From contig CP054186.1 of assembly GCA_015200025.1 (NCBI GenBank), forward strand, positions 1,996,001 through 2,060,000: a stretch of 64,000 nucleotides of DNA. Direction: 5' to 3'. This document shows positions 1 through 8,618 of this stretch, in pieces. The notes beneath the pieces are model-generated. The model did not search any database. It was not told where the DNA came from and worked only from the letters and a program-made list of their open reading frames with translations. The position numbers and the translations under genes are program-made. Positions within the stretch are counted from its first letter, which is position 1, and each line of letters starts with the position of its first letter. Source of the DNA: Phycisphaeraceae bacterium (GTDB taxonomy: Bacteria; Planctomycetota; Phycisphaerae; Phycisphaerales; UBA1924).

Positions 1-1
1 C

Positions 2-1069
2 CCGACGGGCGTGCTGGCGGCGACGGGGGATAGCGCGGGGGTGCTGCGGTTGTGGGAGGTCCCGTCGGGGCGGCTGCTGGGGTCGCTGCGGGCGCACCGC
101 GGGCGGGTCCGGGCGATCGTGTTTGACCGGACGCGTCCCTGGGTGGTGACGACGGGGGACGACCGGGTGCTCCGGGTGTGGGACCTGCGGGACGGGTCGA
201 TGGTGCGTTCGTTCGTCGGGGTGCTGGATGAATCGGTGCGGGGCGCGGCGTTGTCGGCGGACGGGAGGCTGCTGGTGTTCCCGTCGGTGGACGGGACGGC
301 GCCGATCGTGGAGACGGACGGGTGGCGGTTGGTGGCGACGCTGCCGAGGCAGGGGTACGCGTATATCGGCATGGCGTTCTCGCCGGACGGGTCGTCGCTG
401 GTGACGACGAACCGCTCGTCGTGGCTGCAGCGGTGGGATCCGCGCACGGGGGCGAAGCTGGCGGAGGTCCCGCCGCACATGGGGGGGACGTGGTGGGCGC
501 CGGTGTATTCGTCGGACGGGTCGCGGCTGGTGGTGACGGACTGGCTCAAACGGGTCGGTGACTTTGAGCCCGAGAGCCTGAAGATCAACGAGATCCTGGA
601 CGGTCACGCGGCGTTGGTGGCGTCGGCGTCGTTCAGCCCGAAGGATTCGAGGATGGTCGCGTCGGCCTCGTCGGACGGGACCGTTCGGGTGTGGGACCTG
701 GACGACCGGCGGACCCTGACGACCATCGAGGTCGCGGACGGGTGCGAGGCGCTGTGCTCGGAGTTTGCGCCCGACGGGAAGACGCTGCTGGTGACGGGGA
801 CGAACGGGCACGCGTTCCTGATGGACCTGGCGTATTACGAGCGGCACATGGCCGGGCACGCGGGGATGCACCTGGCGCGAGAGTCGGGCGAGGGCGGCGC
901 GATGCCCGAGGGAGCCGAGCGTGTGGTCGCGTGGCGCGGCGCGGTGATGTCGGCGGGCTGGCCCCGGCTGGGACAGCGACCTGACGCCGAACCGGTGGAT
1001 CATCCGGCGTGGGTATCGGGGGAGGCTCTCCGGGCGTGGTCGGCGCGGGGCGAGGCCGGGGTTCGGTGA
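2..1069 (+). CDS. WD40-repeat protein, 5' end outside window
   Basis: The reading frame is open from the left edge. The GTG at 11 is internal rather than a true start, because the preceding codons stay in frame, so the N-terminus is missing. The visible 350 or so residues hold successive beta-propeller blades of the type D-x-x-x-R-x-W (VLRLWEV, VLRVWDL, LQRWDPR, TVRVWDL), each preceded by a SPDG/SADG turn. In planctomycetes such propellers are often the C-terminal part of Ser/Thr kinases or large scaffolds, and whether a kinase domain lies upstream cannot be seen here. The last 80 residues after the final blade are charged and not recognisable. It converges on the glycoside hydrolase operon with a 22-bp gap. 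Partner and function are unknown. Confidence 0.8.
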   Translation, partial: PTGVLAATGDSAGVLRLWEVPSGRLLGSLRAHRGRVRAIVFDRTRPWVVTTGDDRVLRVWDLRDGSMVRSFVGVLDESVRGAALSADGRLLVFPSVDGTAPIVETDGWRLVATLPRQGYAYIGMAFSPDGSSLVTTNRSSWLQRWDPRTGAKLAEVPPHMGGTWWAPVYSSDGSRLVVTDWLKRVGDFEPESLKINEILDGHAALVASASFSPKDSRMVASASSDGTVRVWDLDDRRTLTTIEVADGCEALCSEFAPDGKTLLVTGTNGHAFLMDLAYYERHMAGHAGMHLARESGEGGAMPEGAERVVAWRGAVMSAGWPRLGQRPDAEPVDHPAWVSGEALRAWSARGEAGVR

Positions 1070-1091
1070 GGCCGGGGTGAGGCGGGCCGGG

Positions 1092-2483
1092 TCAGGGCCG
1101 GCCGAAGACTTCGAACTCCCAGAGAGAGACGCCCCAGCGGGTGGCGCGGGCGTCGGCGTGGACGCGGACGAATCGGGCCTTGGCGCCGGGTTCGAGGCGT
1201 GCGAGGTCTTTGCCGGGCGTGCCGGGGCGTTGAGAGGCGAGGGAGGTCCACGACACGCCGTCGGTCGAGGCGAGGATGGAATAGCGCGAGGGGTGTGCGG
1301 CTTCCCAGTGGAGGCGGACGGCCTCGACGGTGTGCGTGGCGCCGAGGTCGACCTGGATCCACTGGTTGTCCTCCCAGCGGCTGGACCATCGTCGAGTAGG
1401 GCTGGCGTCGACAGCGAACTCGGGGAGGAACTCGTCGGACTGGGTGGACGAGGCGGTGACGGGCTTGCCGTGTGAGAGGAGTGTGGGGGCGTCGGGGTCT
1501 TGGACGAAGACGGCGTGAAGCCGGGTGTTGGCGCCGGGCGCGATCCGACCCTCGAGTTCCGGTGGGAGTGGGGAATCGCCGGCGGCGCGGCGGGCGGTGA
1601 GCGCGGCGAGGGTCCACCCGAACTCGGGCTCGATCGTGTAGGTGATGGGCTCGGCGGCGTGGACCGGGGACCACCAGCGGCTGGGGGTGATGGAGCCGAG
1701 GCCTTCGGTGGAGACGGAGAGGTAGGCGCGGTGGGGTTCGACGGGTTCGTGGACGCGGACCCAGTCGATCTTCATGGTCTGCGGGAAGCGGGTGGTGTGG
1801 TCGGGGTCCTTGGGCCAATCGCCCCCGACGGCGAGGTTGAGGATGAGGTACATGGGGTCGTCGGGCACGAACTCGGTGTGGGAGGCGAAGACGCGGCCGT
1901 CGACGGCGTAGTCGATGCGGTCGGGGAGCCAGTCGCAGGAGAAGGTGTGGAACCCGGAAGCGAAGTCGGGCCCGTCGAGGCGGTCGGTGCGGTGTCGCTT
2001 GTCGGGCCATGTTCCCCAATGGGTGGAGGCGTAGACGGTGTTGGGCTGGTGCCCGAGGGCTTCCATGATGTCGATCTCGGGGGGCCAGCGGCCGTCGGCG
2101 GGGAGGAGCCAGAAGGCGGGCCAGAGGCCCTGGGTGGTGGGGAGTTGGATGCGGGCCTCGAAGCGTCCGAAGGCGCGGGCGTAGGTGCCGAGGGTGTCGG
2201 CGAGGGCGGAGGTGTAGGCGCGTCCGCCGCGGGGGGTGTCGTCGGCGGTGAGGATGAGCAGGCCGTCGCGGACGGCGGCGTTCTGGGGTGAGTAGTACTG
2301 TCGTTCGTTGTTCTTGACGAGGGCGGCGTCTTCGAGGCGCCATGTCGCCGGGTCGATGCGGTCGCCGTTGAACTCGTCGGACCAGACGAGGTTCCAGCGT
2401 GTGGGCGTGGGGGCCGAGGCGGGGGCGGTGGGGGCGGCGGGGAGGGGCTGGGCGAGGGCGCCGGCGAGGAGGGCGAGGATCAT
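1092..2483 (-). CDS. GH16 endo-beta-glucanase with C-terminal discoidin-like domain
   Basis: Secreted family 16 glycoside hydrolase of 463 aa. A short signal peptide (about residues 1-20) is followed by the GH16 jelly-roll. The catalytic signature EIDIME gives nucleophile E136, D138 and acid/base E141. The WxxFWLLP and W..RIDYAVDG strands typical of laminarinase/licheninase-type enzymes are present. Residues from about 325 form an F5/8-type (discoidin) carbohydrate-binding domain (WIQVDLGATHTVEAVRLHW). GH16 enzymes cut beta-1,3/1,4-glucans, agarose or carrageenan by a retaining mechanism. Laminarin or a mixed-linkage glucan is most likely here given the neighbouring GH1 enzyme, but this is inference. 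It is the last gene of the minus-strand locus, 47 bp after the second GH16 gene. Unlike its neighbour it has no EF-hand/dockerin-like tail, so the two enzymes may have different destinations. Confidence 0.9.
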   Translation of the reverse strand: MILALLAGALAQPLPAAPTAPASAPTPTRWNLVWSDEFNGDRIDPATWRLEDAALVKNNERQYYSPQNAAVRDGLLILTADDTPRGGRAYTSALADTLGTYARAFGRFEARIQLPTTQGLWPAFWLLPADGRWPPEIDIMEALGHQPNTVYASTHWGTWPDKRHRTDRLDGPDFASGFHTFSCDWLPDRIDYAVDGRVFASHTEFVPDDPMYLILNLAVGGDWPKDPDHTTRFPQTMKIDWVRVHEPVEPHRAYLSVSTEGLGSITPSRWWSPVHAAEPITYTIEPEFGWTLAALTARRAAGDSPLPPELEGRIAPGANTRLHAVFVQDPDAPTLLSHGKPVTASSTQSDEFLPEFAVDASPTRRWSSRWEDNQWIQVDLGATHTVEAVRLHWEAAHPSRYSILASTDGVSWTSLASQRPGTPGKDLARLEPGAKARFVRVHADARATRWGVSLWEFEVFGRP

Positions 2484-2530
2484 GCGTGGGTCGTCCGTGC
2501 GGGAGGAGGTGGGGCGGGGGGCATGCGGGA

Positions 2531-3931
2531 TCAGGGGCAGCCGAGGTCGAAGGCGGTGAGGAAGGCGTCGAGGTCGAAGAAGTCGAGGAAGCCGTCGGTG
2601 TTGAAATCGGGGTCGGCGGCGTCGGGGCAGGCGAGACCTTCGAAGCAGGAGACGAAGGCGTCGAGGTCGAAGAAATCGAGGAAGCCGTCGGTGTTGAAAT
2701 CGGCGGGGCAGTGGCCGAGGTATTCGAGGGTGATGTCGTCGATCCAGGCGGCGCCGGGGCTCATGGCGGGCTGGAAGAAGAGGGCGACGACGCGGAGGGA
2801 GGCGGTGCCGTGCGGGGCGGTCCCCGAGACGGCTCGCTGGTGGTAGACGTTGGGGGTGGAGGCGGCGTCGAGGGCGTCGACGGACTCGAACGAGATCAGT
2901 TGATCGTCGGCATCGCGCCATTCGAGGTTGAAGACGGCCCGGTTCTGGCCTTGCATGGGATCGTTTGGGCGGTTGAGCCAGAAGGAGCGAGCGCTCCATC
3001 GGTCGCCGGGGCGAGCGGGGACCGATTGGAAGAAGCCGGACGTGTTGGGTTGGCCGGTGAAATTGCCGAAGAGTTTGGCGGCGCGGGCGCCGGTGCGGGG
3101 TTGGTTGGCGTCGGTATAGGCGTTCCCGAAGCGTGTCCAGGCGGCGAGGTGAGACCCCTGGCCTTGGCCGGGGTCTTCGAAACTCTCGTTGTCGAGGTGA
3201 CGCGCGTAGACGCGGACGTAATCGAGGCGGAGGCGTTGCGGGAAGGAGGTGGAGGCGTCGGGGTAGCCGGGCCAGAAGCCGCCGACGGCGGTGTTGACGA
3301 TGATGAAGAAGGGGTCGCGCGGGATGTTGATGCGGTGGGTGGAGCGGAGGGCGTTGTCGACGAAGAAGTCGAGGCGGTCGGGCCACCATTCGAGGGCGAA
3401 GGTGTGGAAGTCCTGGGAGAAATCGGGCCCGGCCCAGGAGGTGCCGAAGGAGCGGGGGTCTTGGGGGGTGCCCCAGTGGTTGGTGAAGTAGACGCGGGTG
3501 GGCTCGTGCCCGAGGAGTTCGATGACGTCGATCTCGGGTGGCCAGACGTCGGCGGCGGGGAGGAGCCAGAGGGCGGGCCAGAGGCCTTGCCCCGAGGGGA
3601 GTTGGGCGCGGAACTCGAAGCGGCCGAAGCGTTGGGCGAAGCGGTGGAGGGTCTCGATGCGTCCGGAGGTGTAGGGGCGGCCGCCGAAGGGCTGGTTGTT
3701 GGAGGTGATGGTGAGCAGCCCGTTGGCGACGGCGACGTTCTGGGGGCGGTAGAACTGGGCCTCGCCGTTGTAGGGCCAGGCGATGTTGAGGGCGCGCCAT
3801 TTGGCGGGGTCGAGGGCGTGGCCGTCGAACTCGTCGGCCCAGGTGAGCCGCCAGTCGGGCCCGGGCTGGGCGGCGAGGGCAGAGACGGCGGCGAGGGTGA
3901 TGATCGAGAGGATGGCGGTGCGTGAGATCAT
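2531..3931 (-). CDS. GH16 endo-beta-glucanase with CBM-like module and dockerin-like EF-hand pair
   Basis: Secreted 466-aa family 16 hydrolase. A signal peptide ending at ALAAQ (residues 1-21) is followed by a GH16 domain with the active-site motif EIDVIE (E133, D135, E138). Then comes a beta-sandwich module (about 265-405) that resembles the two modules of the 8619-9917 protein (shared pattern NxSFE, RTGARAAKLFG, GxFQSVPARPGDRW, GAAWIDDITLE). The C-terminus carries two copies of DFNTDGFLDFFDLDAF, each a dockerin-type calcium loop, separated by a Cys-containing linker. The start ATG overlaps the stop of the GH1 gene (ATGA), so translation is probably coupled. The EF-hand pair suggests anchoring to a cohesin-like or envelope partner; no cohesin is visible in this window. 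Confidence 0.9.
   Translation of the reverse strand: MISRTAILSIITLAAVSALAAQPGPDWRLTWADEFDGHALDPAKWRALNIAWPYNGEAQFYRPQNVAVANGLLTITSNNQPFGGRPYTSGRIETLHRFAQRFGRFEFRAQLPSGQGLWPALWLLPAADVWPPEIDVIELLGHEPTRVYFTNHWGTPQDPRSFGTSWAGPDFSQDFHTFALEWWPDRLDFFVDNALRSTHRINIPRDPFFIIVNTAVGGFWPGYPDASTSFPQRLRLDYVRVYARHLDNESFEDPGQGQGSHLAAWTRFGNAYTDANQPRTGARAAKLFGNFTGQPNTSGFFQSVPARPGDRWSARSFWLNRPNDPMQGQNRAVFNLEWRDADDQLISFESVDALDAASTPNVYHQRAVSGTAPHGTASLRVVALFFQPAMSPGAAWIDDITLEYLGHCPADFNTDGFLDFFDLDAFVSCFEGLACPDAADPDFNTDGFLDFFDLDAFLTAFDLGCP
2561..2703 (-). repeat. two 50-bp direct repeats coding the EF-hand loops
   Basis: Positions 2561-2610 and 2654-2703 are direct repeats differing by a single base. They encode the two dockerin-like loops of the GH16 protein. 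Near-identity at the DNA level, not only the protein level, suggests recent duplication or conversion within the gene. Confidence 0.85.
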
Positions 3932-5364
3932 GCGGGGGCCTCGGCGGTCCGGCGGAGCGAGGTGTGGACGGTGGGGATGGTCGAGGCGAGGGAGGCGCCG
4001 TTGGAGGCGATGACGTCGCGGTACCAGTAGGCGGAGTCCTTGGGGGTTCGGGCGAGGGATTGGTAATCGACGTGGACGAGGCCGAAGCGTTCGCGGAAGC
4101 CCTCGGCCCACTCGAAGTTGTCCATGATGGACCAGTGGAAGTAGCCCCGGATATCGACGCCCTCGTCGGCGGCTCGGGCGAGCTGGAGGAGGTAGGCGCG
4201 GGTGAAGTCGATGCGCTGGGGGTCGTGGACGCGTCCGTCGGCGGCGACCCAATCGGCGTTGGCGAGCCCGTTCTCGGTGATGTAGATGGGGAGGCCGTAG
4301 CGTTCGTGGATGAAGCGTGGGCCCCAGTAGAGGGACTCTGGGGCGATATTCCAGCGGAAGGTGGTGAGGGGGTTGCCGTCGGGCCAGGGGACGTGGTGGG
4401 CGTTCCCGTCGGGGCCCGGGCGGCAGGGGTCGCCGGTGTAGATGTTGACGCCGTAGAAATCGAGGGGTTGGCGGATGAGGTCCATGTCGGCGGCGGAGTG
4501 TGCGGGGGCGTCGTCGCCGAAGAGCCGGAGGGCGTCATCGGGGTAATGACCGAGGCAGACGGGGTCGGCCCACCAGGTGTTGTTCCAGGCGTCGGGGGCG
4601 AGGACGGCGAACATCCGTCGCCGAGCGGCGTCGATGCACGCGGGGGTGTTGTCGGCGGGGTAATCGACGCGTCCACAGGGCGCCCAGCCGACGGAGGGCG
4701 GGGATTTCGCGCGTTCGCGGATGACGCGGGAGGCGAGCCCGTGGGCGAGGAGGGCGTGGTGCCCGGCGAGGAGCCAATCGCGGGTGGGGAGGGTGAGCCC
4801 CGGGGCGTGGGTCCCGTCGCGGTGCCCCATGCCGATGAAGATCTGGGGTTCGTTGATGGTGATCCAGTGGGAGACGCGGTCGGAGAGGGCGTCGACGATG
4901 ACGCGTGCGTAGTCCTCGAACCATCGGGGGCTGTCGGGGCTGAGCCAGCCGCCGCGGTCGGCGAGGGCCTTGGGGTAATCCCAGTGGAAGAGGGTGACCC
5001 ACGGGGTGATGCCGGCGTCGAGGAGGGTATCGACGAGGCGGTCGTAGAACGCGAGGCCCTTGGGGTTGACGGGACCATCGCCGGCGGGGATGACACGGGG
5101 CCAGGAGATGGAGAACCGGTAGGCCTCGAGGCGGAGGGCCTTCATGATGGCGACGTCGCTCGGGGCGCGGTGGTAGTGATCGCAGGCGCGTCGTCCGGTG
5201 TGCCCGCGGAAGACCTTGCCGGGGGTGTCGCAGAAGGCGTCCCAGACGCTGGGCCCTTTGCCGTCGGCGTCGTGGGCACCCTCGATCTGGTAGGCGCTGC
5301 TGGCGGCTCCCCAGACAAAGCCTGGGGGGAAGAACGACGTGGCGCGGGGGTCGGAGTGGCTCAT
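3928..5364 (-). CDS. GH1 beta-glucosidase
   Basis: Cytoplasmic retaining beta-glucosidase of 478 aa, the usual length for family GH1, with no signal peptide. The acid/base is in ITINEP (E172) and the nucleophile in YITENG (E364). The N-terminal GFVWGAASSAYQIEG strand and C-terminal NFEWAEGF motif are the family hallmarks that shape the -1 subsite. It would hydrolyse cello- or laminari-oligosaccharides brought in by the adjacent ABC importer, completing the pathway that starts with the secreted GH16 enzymes. Its stop overlaps the start of the downstream GH16 gene by ATGA, and it follows the permease gene after 8 bp, so all three are almost certainly co-transcribed. The ATG at 5364 was chosen because it directly precedes the conserved N-terminus. 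Confidence 0.95.
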   Translation of the reverse strand: MSHSDPRATSFFPPGFVWGAASSAYQIEGAHDADGKGPSVWDAFCDTPGKVFRGHTGRRACDHYHRAPSDVAIMKALRLEAYRFSISWPRVIPAGDGPVNPKGLAFYDRLVDTLLDAGITPWVTLFHWDYPKALADRGGWLSPDSPRWFEDYARVIVDALSDRVSHWITINEPQIFIGMGHRDGTHAPGLTLPTRDWLLAGHHALLAHGLASRVIRERAKSPPSVGWAPCGRVDYPADNTPACIDAARRRMFAVLAPDAWNNTWWADPVCLGHYPDDALRLFGDDAPAHSAADMDLIRQPLDFYGVNIYTGDPCRPGPDGNAHHVPWPDGNPLTTFRWNIAPESLYWGPRFIHERYGLPIYITENGLANADWVAADGRVHDPQRIDFTRAYLLQLARAADEGVDIRGYFHWSIMDNFEWAEGFRERFGLVHVDYQSLARTPKDSAYWYRDVIASNGASLASTIPTVHTSLRRTAEAPA

Positions 5365-5372
5365 GGCGGTGG

Positions 5373-6221
5373 TTATCCCTTGACGGCCCCGGAGGTGAGC
5401 CCGGAGACGAAATCGCGTTGGAGGGCGAGGAAAATAAGGACGACGGGGAGGACCGAGAGCGCGGTAGCGGCCATCTGGAGGCCGTAGTCCTGGTAGTAGG
5501 CGCCGCGCATGTGGGCGACGGCGACGGCGACGGGGAATTTCTCGGGAGACTGGAGGACGACCTGCGGGGTGATGAAGTTGTTCCAGACGCCCAGGAACGT
5601 GATCATCATGAAGGTGCCGGTCATGGGCTTGACGAGCGGGAGGACGACGAGGGCGAAGGTACGCAGTTCGCCCGCGCCGTCGATCCGGGCGGATTCGAGG
5701 ACGGAATCTGGGACGGATGCGAGGATGGCCTGGCGGAAGAGGAAGACGCCGAAGGCCGGGGCCAGGGCGGGGAGGATGAGCCCGGAGAAGGTGTCGAGGA
5801 GGCCCAGGCCGTGGAGGAGGCGGTAGCCCGGGGCGAGGAGGAGCGGGGCGGGGATGAGAACGGCGGCGAGGACGAGGGCGGTGCACGCGGCGCGGCCTTT
5901 GAACCGGAACTTGGCGAGGGCGTACCCGGCGGCGGCGCAGACGACCGAGGCGAGGGTGGCGGTGACGGAGGCGAGGAAAAGCGAGACCAGGAGCGATCGC
6001 CCGAAGCCTTCGGAACGGAAGAGGCGGGCGTAGTGGTCGAGCGTGAGGGTGGACCAGGCGACGCCGAGGAACCCGTCGCCGCGCGGGAGGAGGAGGGAGG
6101 AGAAGAAGTGTTCGTTGGATTTGAGGCTCGACGTGAGGAGGTACGCGAGCGGGAGGAGGGTGAGGGCGGCGGCGAGGAGCAAAGCGGCGGCGGCGAGAAC
6201 GGTTGGGAGCCGGCGGGTCAT
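5373..6221 (-). CDS. sugar ABC transporter permease, MalG type
   Basis: Inner-membrane permease of 282 aa with six predicted hydrophobic helices. The cytoplasmic EAA loop (ARIDGAGELRTF, around residues 180-195) docks with the ATPase. It pairs with the MalF-type permease encoded immediately upstream (ATGA overlap at 6218-6221). No ATP-binding subunit gene occurs in the locus, so a shared MsmK/UgpC-type ATPase encoded elsewhere is presumably used, which is common for carbohydrate uptake-1 family importers. The likely substrate is the oligosaccharide released by the GH16 enzymes. Confidence 0.92.
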   Translation of the reverse strand: MTRRLPTVLAAAALLLAAALTLLPLAYLLTSSLKSNEHFFSSLLLPRGDGFLGVAWSTLTLDHYARLFRSEGFGRSLLVSLFLASVTATLASVVCAAAGYALAKFRFKGRAACTALVLAAVLIPAPLLLAPGYRLLHGLGLLDTFSGLILPALAPAFGVFLFRQAILASVPDSVLESARIDGAGELRTFALVVLPLVKPMTGTFMMITFLGVWNNFITPQVVLQSPEKFPVAVAVAHMRGAYYQDYGLQMAATALSVLPVVLIFLALQRDFVSGLTSGAVKG

Positions 6222-7135
6222 GCGGAGGCCTCCGAATCTCGTCGGGCCACGACGCGCTGGAGGGCGGCGGCGGCGATGAGGACGAGGGAGAGGGCCCACC
6301 CGACGGCGGAGGCGAACCCGAGGTCGCCCGTGTCGAAGCCGTGGGTGTAGAGGTACATGACGAGGGTGGAGGCCCGGTCGGAGGCTTTGCCGGCGACGGT
6401 GAGGATGAGGTAGGGGAGCTCGAAGACCTGGAAGGACCCAATGACCGAGAGGAGGACGACGTACCCGGCGACGGGGCGGATGGCGGGGAGGGTGACGTGG
6501 AGGAAGCGTTGGAGGGGACCCGCGCCGTCGACGCGGGCGGCCTCGAGGAGCTCGCGCGGGACGTTCTGGAGGGCGGCCTGGAAGTAGACCATGTTGAGCC
6601 CGACGTACATCCAGAGCGAGGCGAGGATGAAGGTCCACAAAGCGCGGGTGGTGAGCCAGTCGAACTCGAGGTCGAAGGGCGCCAGGCCGACGGCGGGGGT
6701 GGCGTGGTGGAGGAGCTGGTTGACGAGCCCGGTGTTTTTCTCGAAGGCGAGGGCGAAGATGATGGCGGCGAAGGGGATGCCGACGAGGGAGGGGGAGAAG
6801 AGGACGAGCCGCCAGGTGTGTCGGCCGCGGAGCCCCGGGCGTTCGAGGAGGAGGGCGAGGGCGAGGGCGATGGGGAGTTGGAGGGCGATGGACCCGAGGG
6901 TGTAGAGGGTGGTGTTCGAGAGCGAGGTCCAGAAGAGTGGGTCGCGGGCCATGTGGGCGAAGTTGTCGAGGCCGACGAAGCGCGTGTGGGCGGGCCCGAA
7001 GGACTGAGAGAGGCTCAGCGAGACGGATGAGAGGAGCGGGTAGGCGGTAAAGAGCGCGAAGAGGGCGAGGAAGGGCGCCAGGAGGATCCAGGGCGCCGCG
7101 CCGCGGTCCTTGGGGTTGGTGGCGGACCGGCTCAT
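6218..7135 (-). CDS. sugar ABC transporter permease, MalF type
   Basis: Inner-membrane permease of 305 aa. It has an N-terminal helix (PWILLAPFLALFALFTAYPL), five further helices and the EAA loop AARVDGAGPLQRF at about residue 205. It forms the heterodimeric channel with the MalG-type subunit. The gene is sandwiched by ATGA overlaps on both sides (7132-7135 upstream and 6218-6221 downstream), indicating tight translational coupling with the binding protein and partner permease. Confidence 0.92.
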   Translation of the reverse strand: MSRSATNPKDRGAAPWILLAPFLALFALFTAYPLLSSVSLSLSQSFGPAHTRFVGLDNFAHMARDPLFWTSLSNTTLYTLGSIALQLPIALALALLLERPGLRGRHTWRLVLFSPSLVGIPFAAIIFALAFEKNTGLVNQLLHHATPAVGLAPFDLEFDWLTTRALWTFILASLWMYVGLNMVYFQAALQNVPRELLEAARVDGAGPLQRFLHVTLPAIRPVAGYVVLLSVIGSFQVFELPYLILTVAGKASDRASTLVMYLYTHGFDTGDLGFASAVGWALSLVLIAAAALQRVVARRDSEASA

Positions 7136-8541
7136 GGCGTCACGTCCCCGAGGAAGCGGTTGCGCTGGACCATCCCGCGGACCTGGGCGGCGGCGTCGGC
7201 GAGGAGCGCGCGGGCGAGGGCGAGGCGATCGGGCTCGTCCATGCCCCCGGCGTCGCGGGCGCGTCGGGTGAGTTCGACCAGGGCGGTGGTGACGCGTCGC
7301 GCGGCGAGGGCGTTGAAGGGCGAACCGGGGCGGTCGGGGACGTCGTGGGCGAGGTTGATGTACATGCGGCCGACGGGCTGCCCGGCGAAATAAGGGCTGG
7401 GCTGATCGAAGATCGGGTTGTCCCAGAGGTCGCGGACGGGGGTGATGATGCCGCCGTCGGTCCAGAGGGCGCGGGCGAGGTCGTCGGAGAGGTAGAGGTC
7501 TTTGGCGAAGTTGTAAAGGCGGTCGGCGTCGCCCGGCGAGCGGAGGGCGGAGGTCGGGATGACCAGGGCGGTGCCGCCCCAGACGGAGGTGCGTCGCCCG
7601 CCGGGCGTCCACGCGGGGAGGGGCATGAGTTTCACCTTGCCGGCGAGCTGGGGGATCTCTCGCTGCCAGATGGCGCCCATCCAGTCGGGGAAGAAGGAGG
7701 CGATGACGAAGCCTTCGGCTTTGAGGCGGTTGCCGCTGGCGGAGAAGTTGGGAGCGTCGGCGGCGATGCGGGCCGGACCGGCGCACCAGGCGGCGATGCG
7801 GGCGAGGACGGCGGCGTTGATCTCGGAATCGATGACGACGCGGCCTTGATCATCGAAGAGCCCACCCCCGGCCTGGAGGAGGAGGACCTCGAGGTGGTCG
7901 GTGTTGCTCTCCCACATGTTGAGGAGGAAGCGGTCGGGGCGTCCGTCGCCGTCGGTGTCCATGAGGGGGCGGAGGAGCCGCTCGAAGTCGTCCCAGGTCT
8001 CGATGGAGGAGGCGTCGATACCGGCGGCTTCGAGGATGTCGGCGCGGTAGCCGAGCATGACGGGGTGGACGTCGTGGGGGATCCCGAAGATCCGACCGCG
8101 CGAGGTCCAGGGCGAGAACGAGGGCGGGTTGATGCGGTCGAGGAGGCCGTCGCGCCTGAGGCGGTCGGTGAGGTCGAGGAAGGGGACGGCGTCGAGGGGC
8201 CCGAGGAAGGCGCGGCCGATGGAGTTTTTCTCGACCTCGAAGAGGTCGGCGACGCGGGTGCCAGACATGGCGGAGGCCATGAGGCGTCGTTCGAGGGCGG
8301 GGAGGCTGATCTGGCGGAGGGCGGGGGCGTCGTCGGTGGCGCGTTTCGCGAGGATGGGGCGGTACATCTCGGCGTGCTCGCGGGCGAAGGTCAAGAAGAG
8401 GCGGTCGGAGGTGGTGGGCTGAGGGATCAGGGCGAGGGCGAGCGCGGCGGCGGCGGCGAGGAGCGCGATGAGGGCGGCGCCCGGGGAGAGGGCCGAGCCG
8501 CGTCGGAAGGGCAGGAGTGGCGGGGAATCGGGGACGATCAC
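7132..8541 (-). CDS. sugar ABC transporter substrate-binding protein
   Basis: Extracytoplasmic solute-binding protein of family 1, 469 aa. It has an N-terminal hydrophobic anchor or signal (about residues 18-40) without a clear lipobox, then the bilobal domain (FGIPHDVHPVMLGYRADILE, TWDDFERLL, WGGTALVIPT). The extended C-terminal region ends in a charged helix. The start is uncertain. The GTG at 8541 fits the signal, but it lies only 4 nt after a strong inverted repeat (8546-8573) and has no obvious ribosome-binding site, so translation may depend on the hairpin unfolding or on a non-canonical site. It delivers glycan oligomers to the MalFG-type permeases. Confidence 0.85.
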   Translation of the reverse strand: MIVPDSPPLLPFRRGSALSPGAALIALLAAAAALALALIPQPTTSDRLFLTFAREHAEMYRPILAKRATDDAPALRQISLPALERRLMASAMSGTRVADLFEVEKNSIGRAFLGPLDAVPFLDLTDRLRRDGLLDRINPPSFSPWTSRGRIFGIPHDVHPVMLGYRADILEAAGIDASSIETWDDFERLLRPLMDTDGDGRPDRFLLNMWESNTDHLEVLLLQAGGGLFDDQGRVVIDSEINAAVLARIAAWCAGPARIAADAPNFSASGNRLKAEGFVIASFFPDWMGAIWQREIPQLAGKVKLMPLPAWTPGGRRTSVWGGTALVIPTSALRSPGDADRLYNFAKDLYLSDDLARALWTDGGIITPVRDLWDNPIFDQPSPYFAGQPVGRMYINLAHDVPDRPGSPFNALAARRVTTALVELTRRARDAGGMDEPDRLALARALLADAAAQVRGMVQRNRFLGDVTP

Positions 8542-8545
8542 AAGA

Positions 8546-8573
8546 CCGGCCGCCGCGGGGGTGCGGCGGCCGG
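8546..8573 (-). promoter_or_regulatory. strong intercistronic stem-loop before the binding-protein gene
   Basis: An 11-bp perfect inverted repeat (8546-8556 with 8563-8573) and a 6-nt loop sit directly before the GTG start of the binding protein. On the minus strand it is followed by TCTTGTG, not a long U-run. It is more likely an RNA-stabilising, processing or translation-controlling element than a full terminator. Confidence 0.55.
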
Positions 8574-8590
8574 CGAAGAAGAGTACGTGT

Positions 8591-8609
8591 GGCCCCGCGG
8601 GGCGGGGCC
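8591..8609 (-). promoter_or_regulatory. second stem-loop just after the EF-hand protein gene
   Basis: An 8-bp perfect stem (8591-8598 with 8602-8609) and 3-nt loop begin 10 bp past the stop at 8619. Together with 8546-8573 it makes a double hairpin between the abundant-type secreted protein and the transporter genes. Confidence 0.45.
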
Positions 8610-8618
8610 GCGGAGGGC

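Noticed and set aside
2561..2703. Possible CRISPR-like repeats
   Set aside because: There are only two copies, in frame within a gene, coding EF-hand loops. No array or cas gene is present anywhere in the window.
2399..5487. Long plus-strand open frames (508 and 521 codons) rich in Gly/Glu/Val opposite the GH16 and GH1 genes
   Set aside because: They are antisense shadows produced by the strong G/C third-position bias. Their composition is monotonous and no motif or ribosome-binding site is present, while the minus-strand frames carry complete enzyme signatures.
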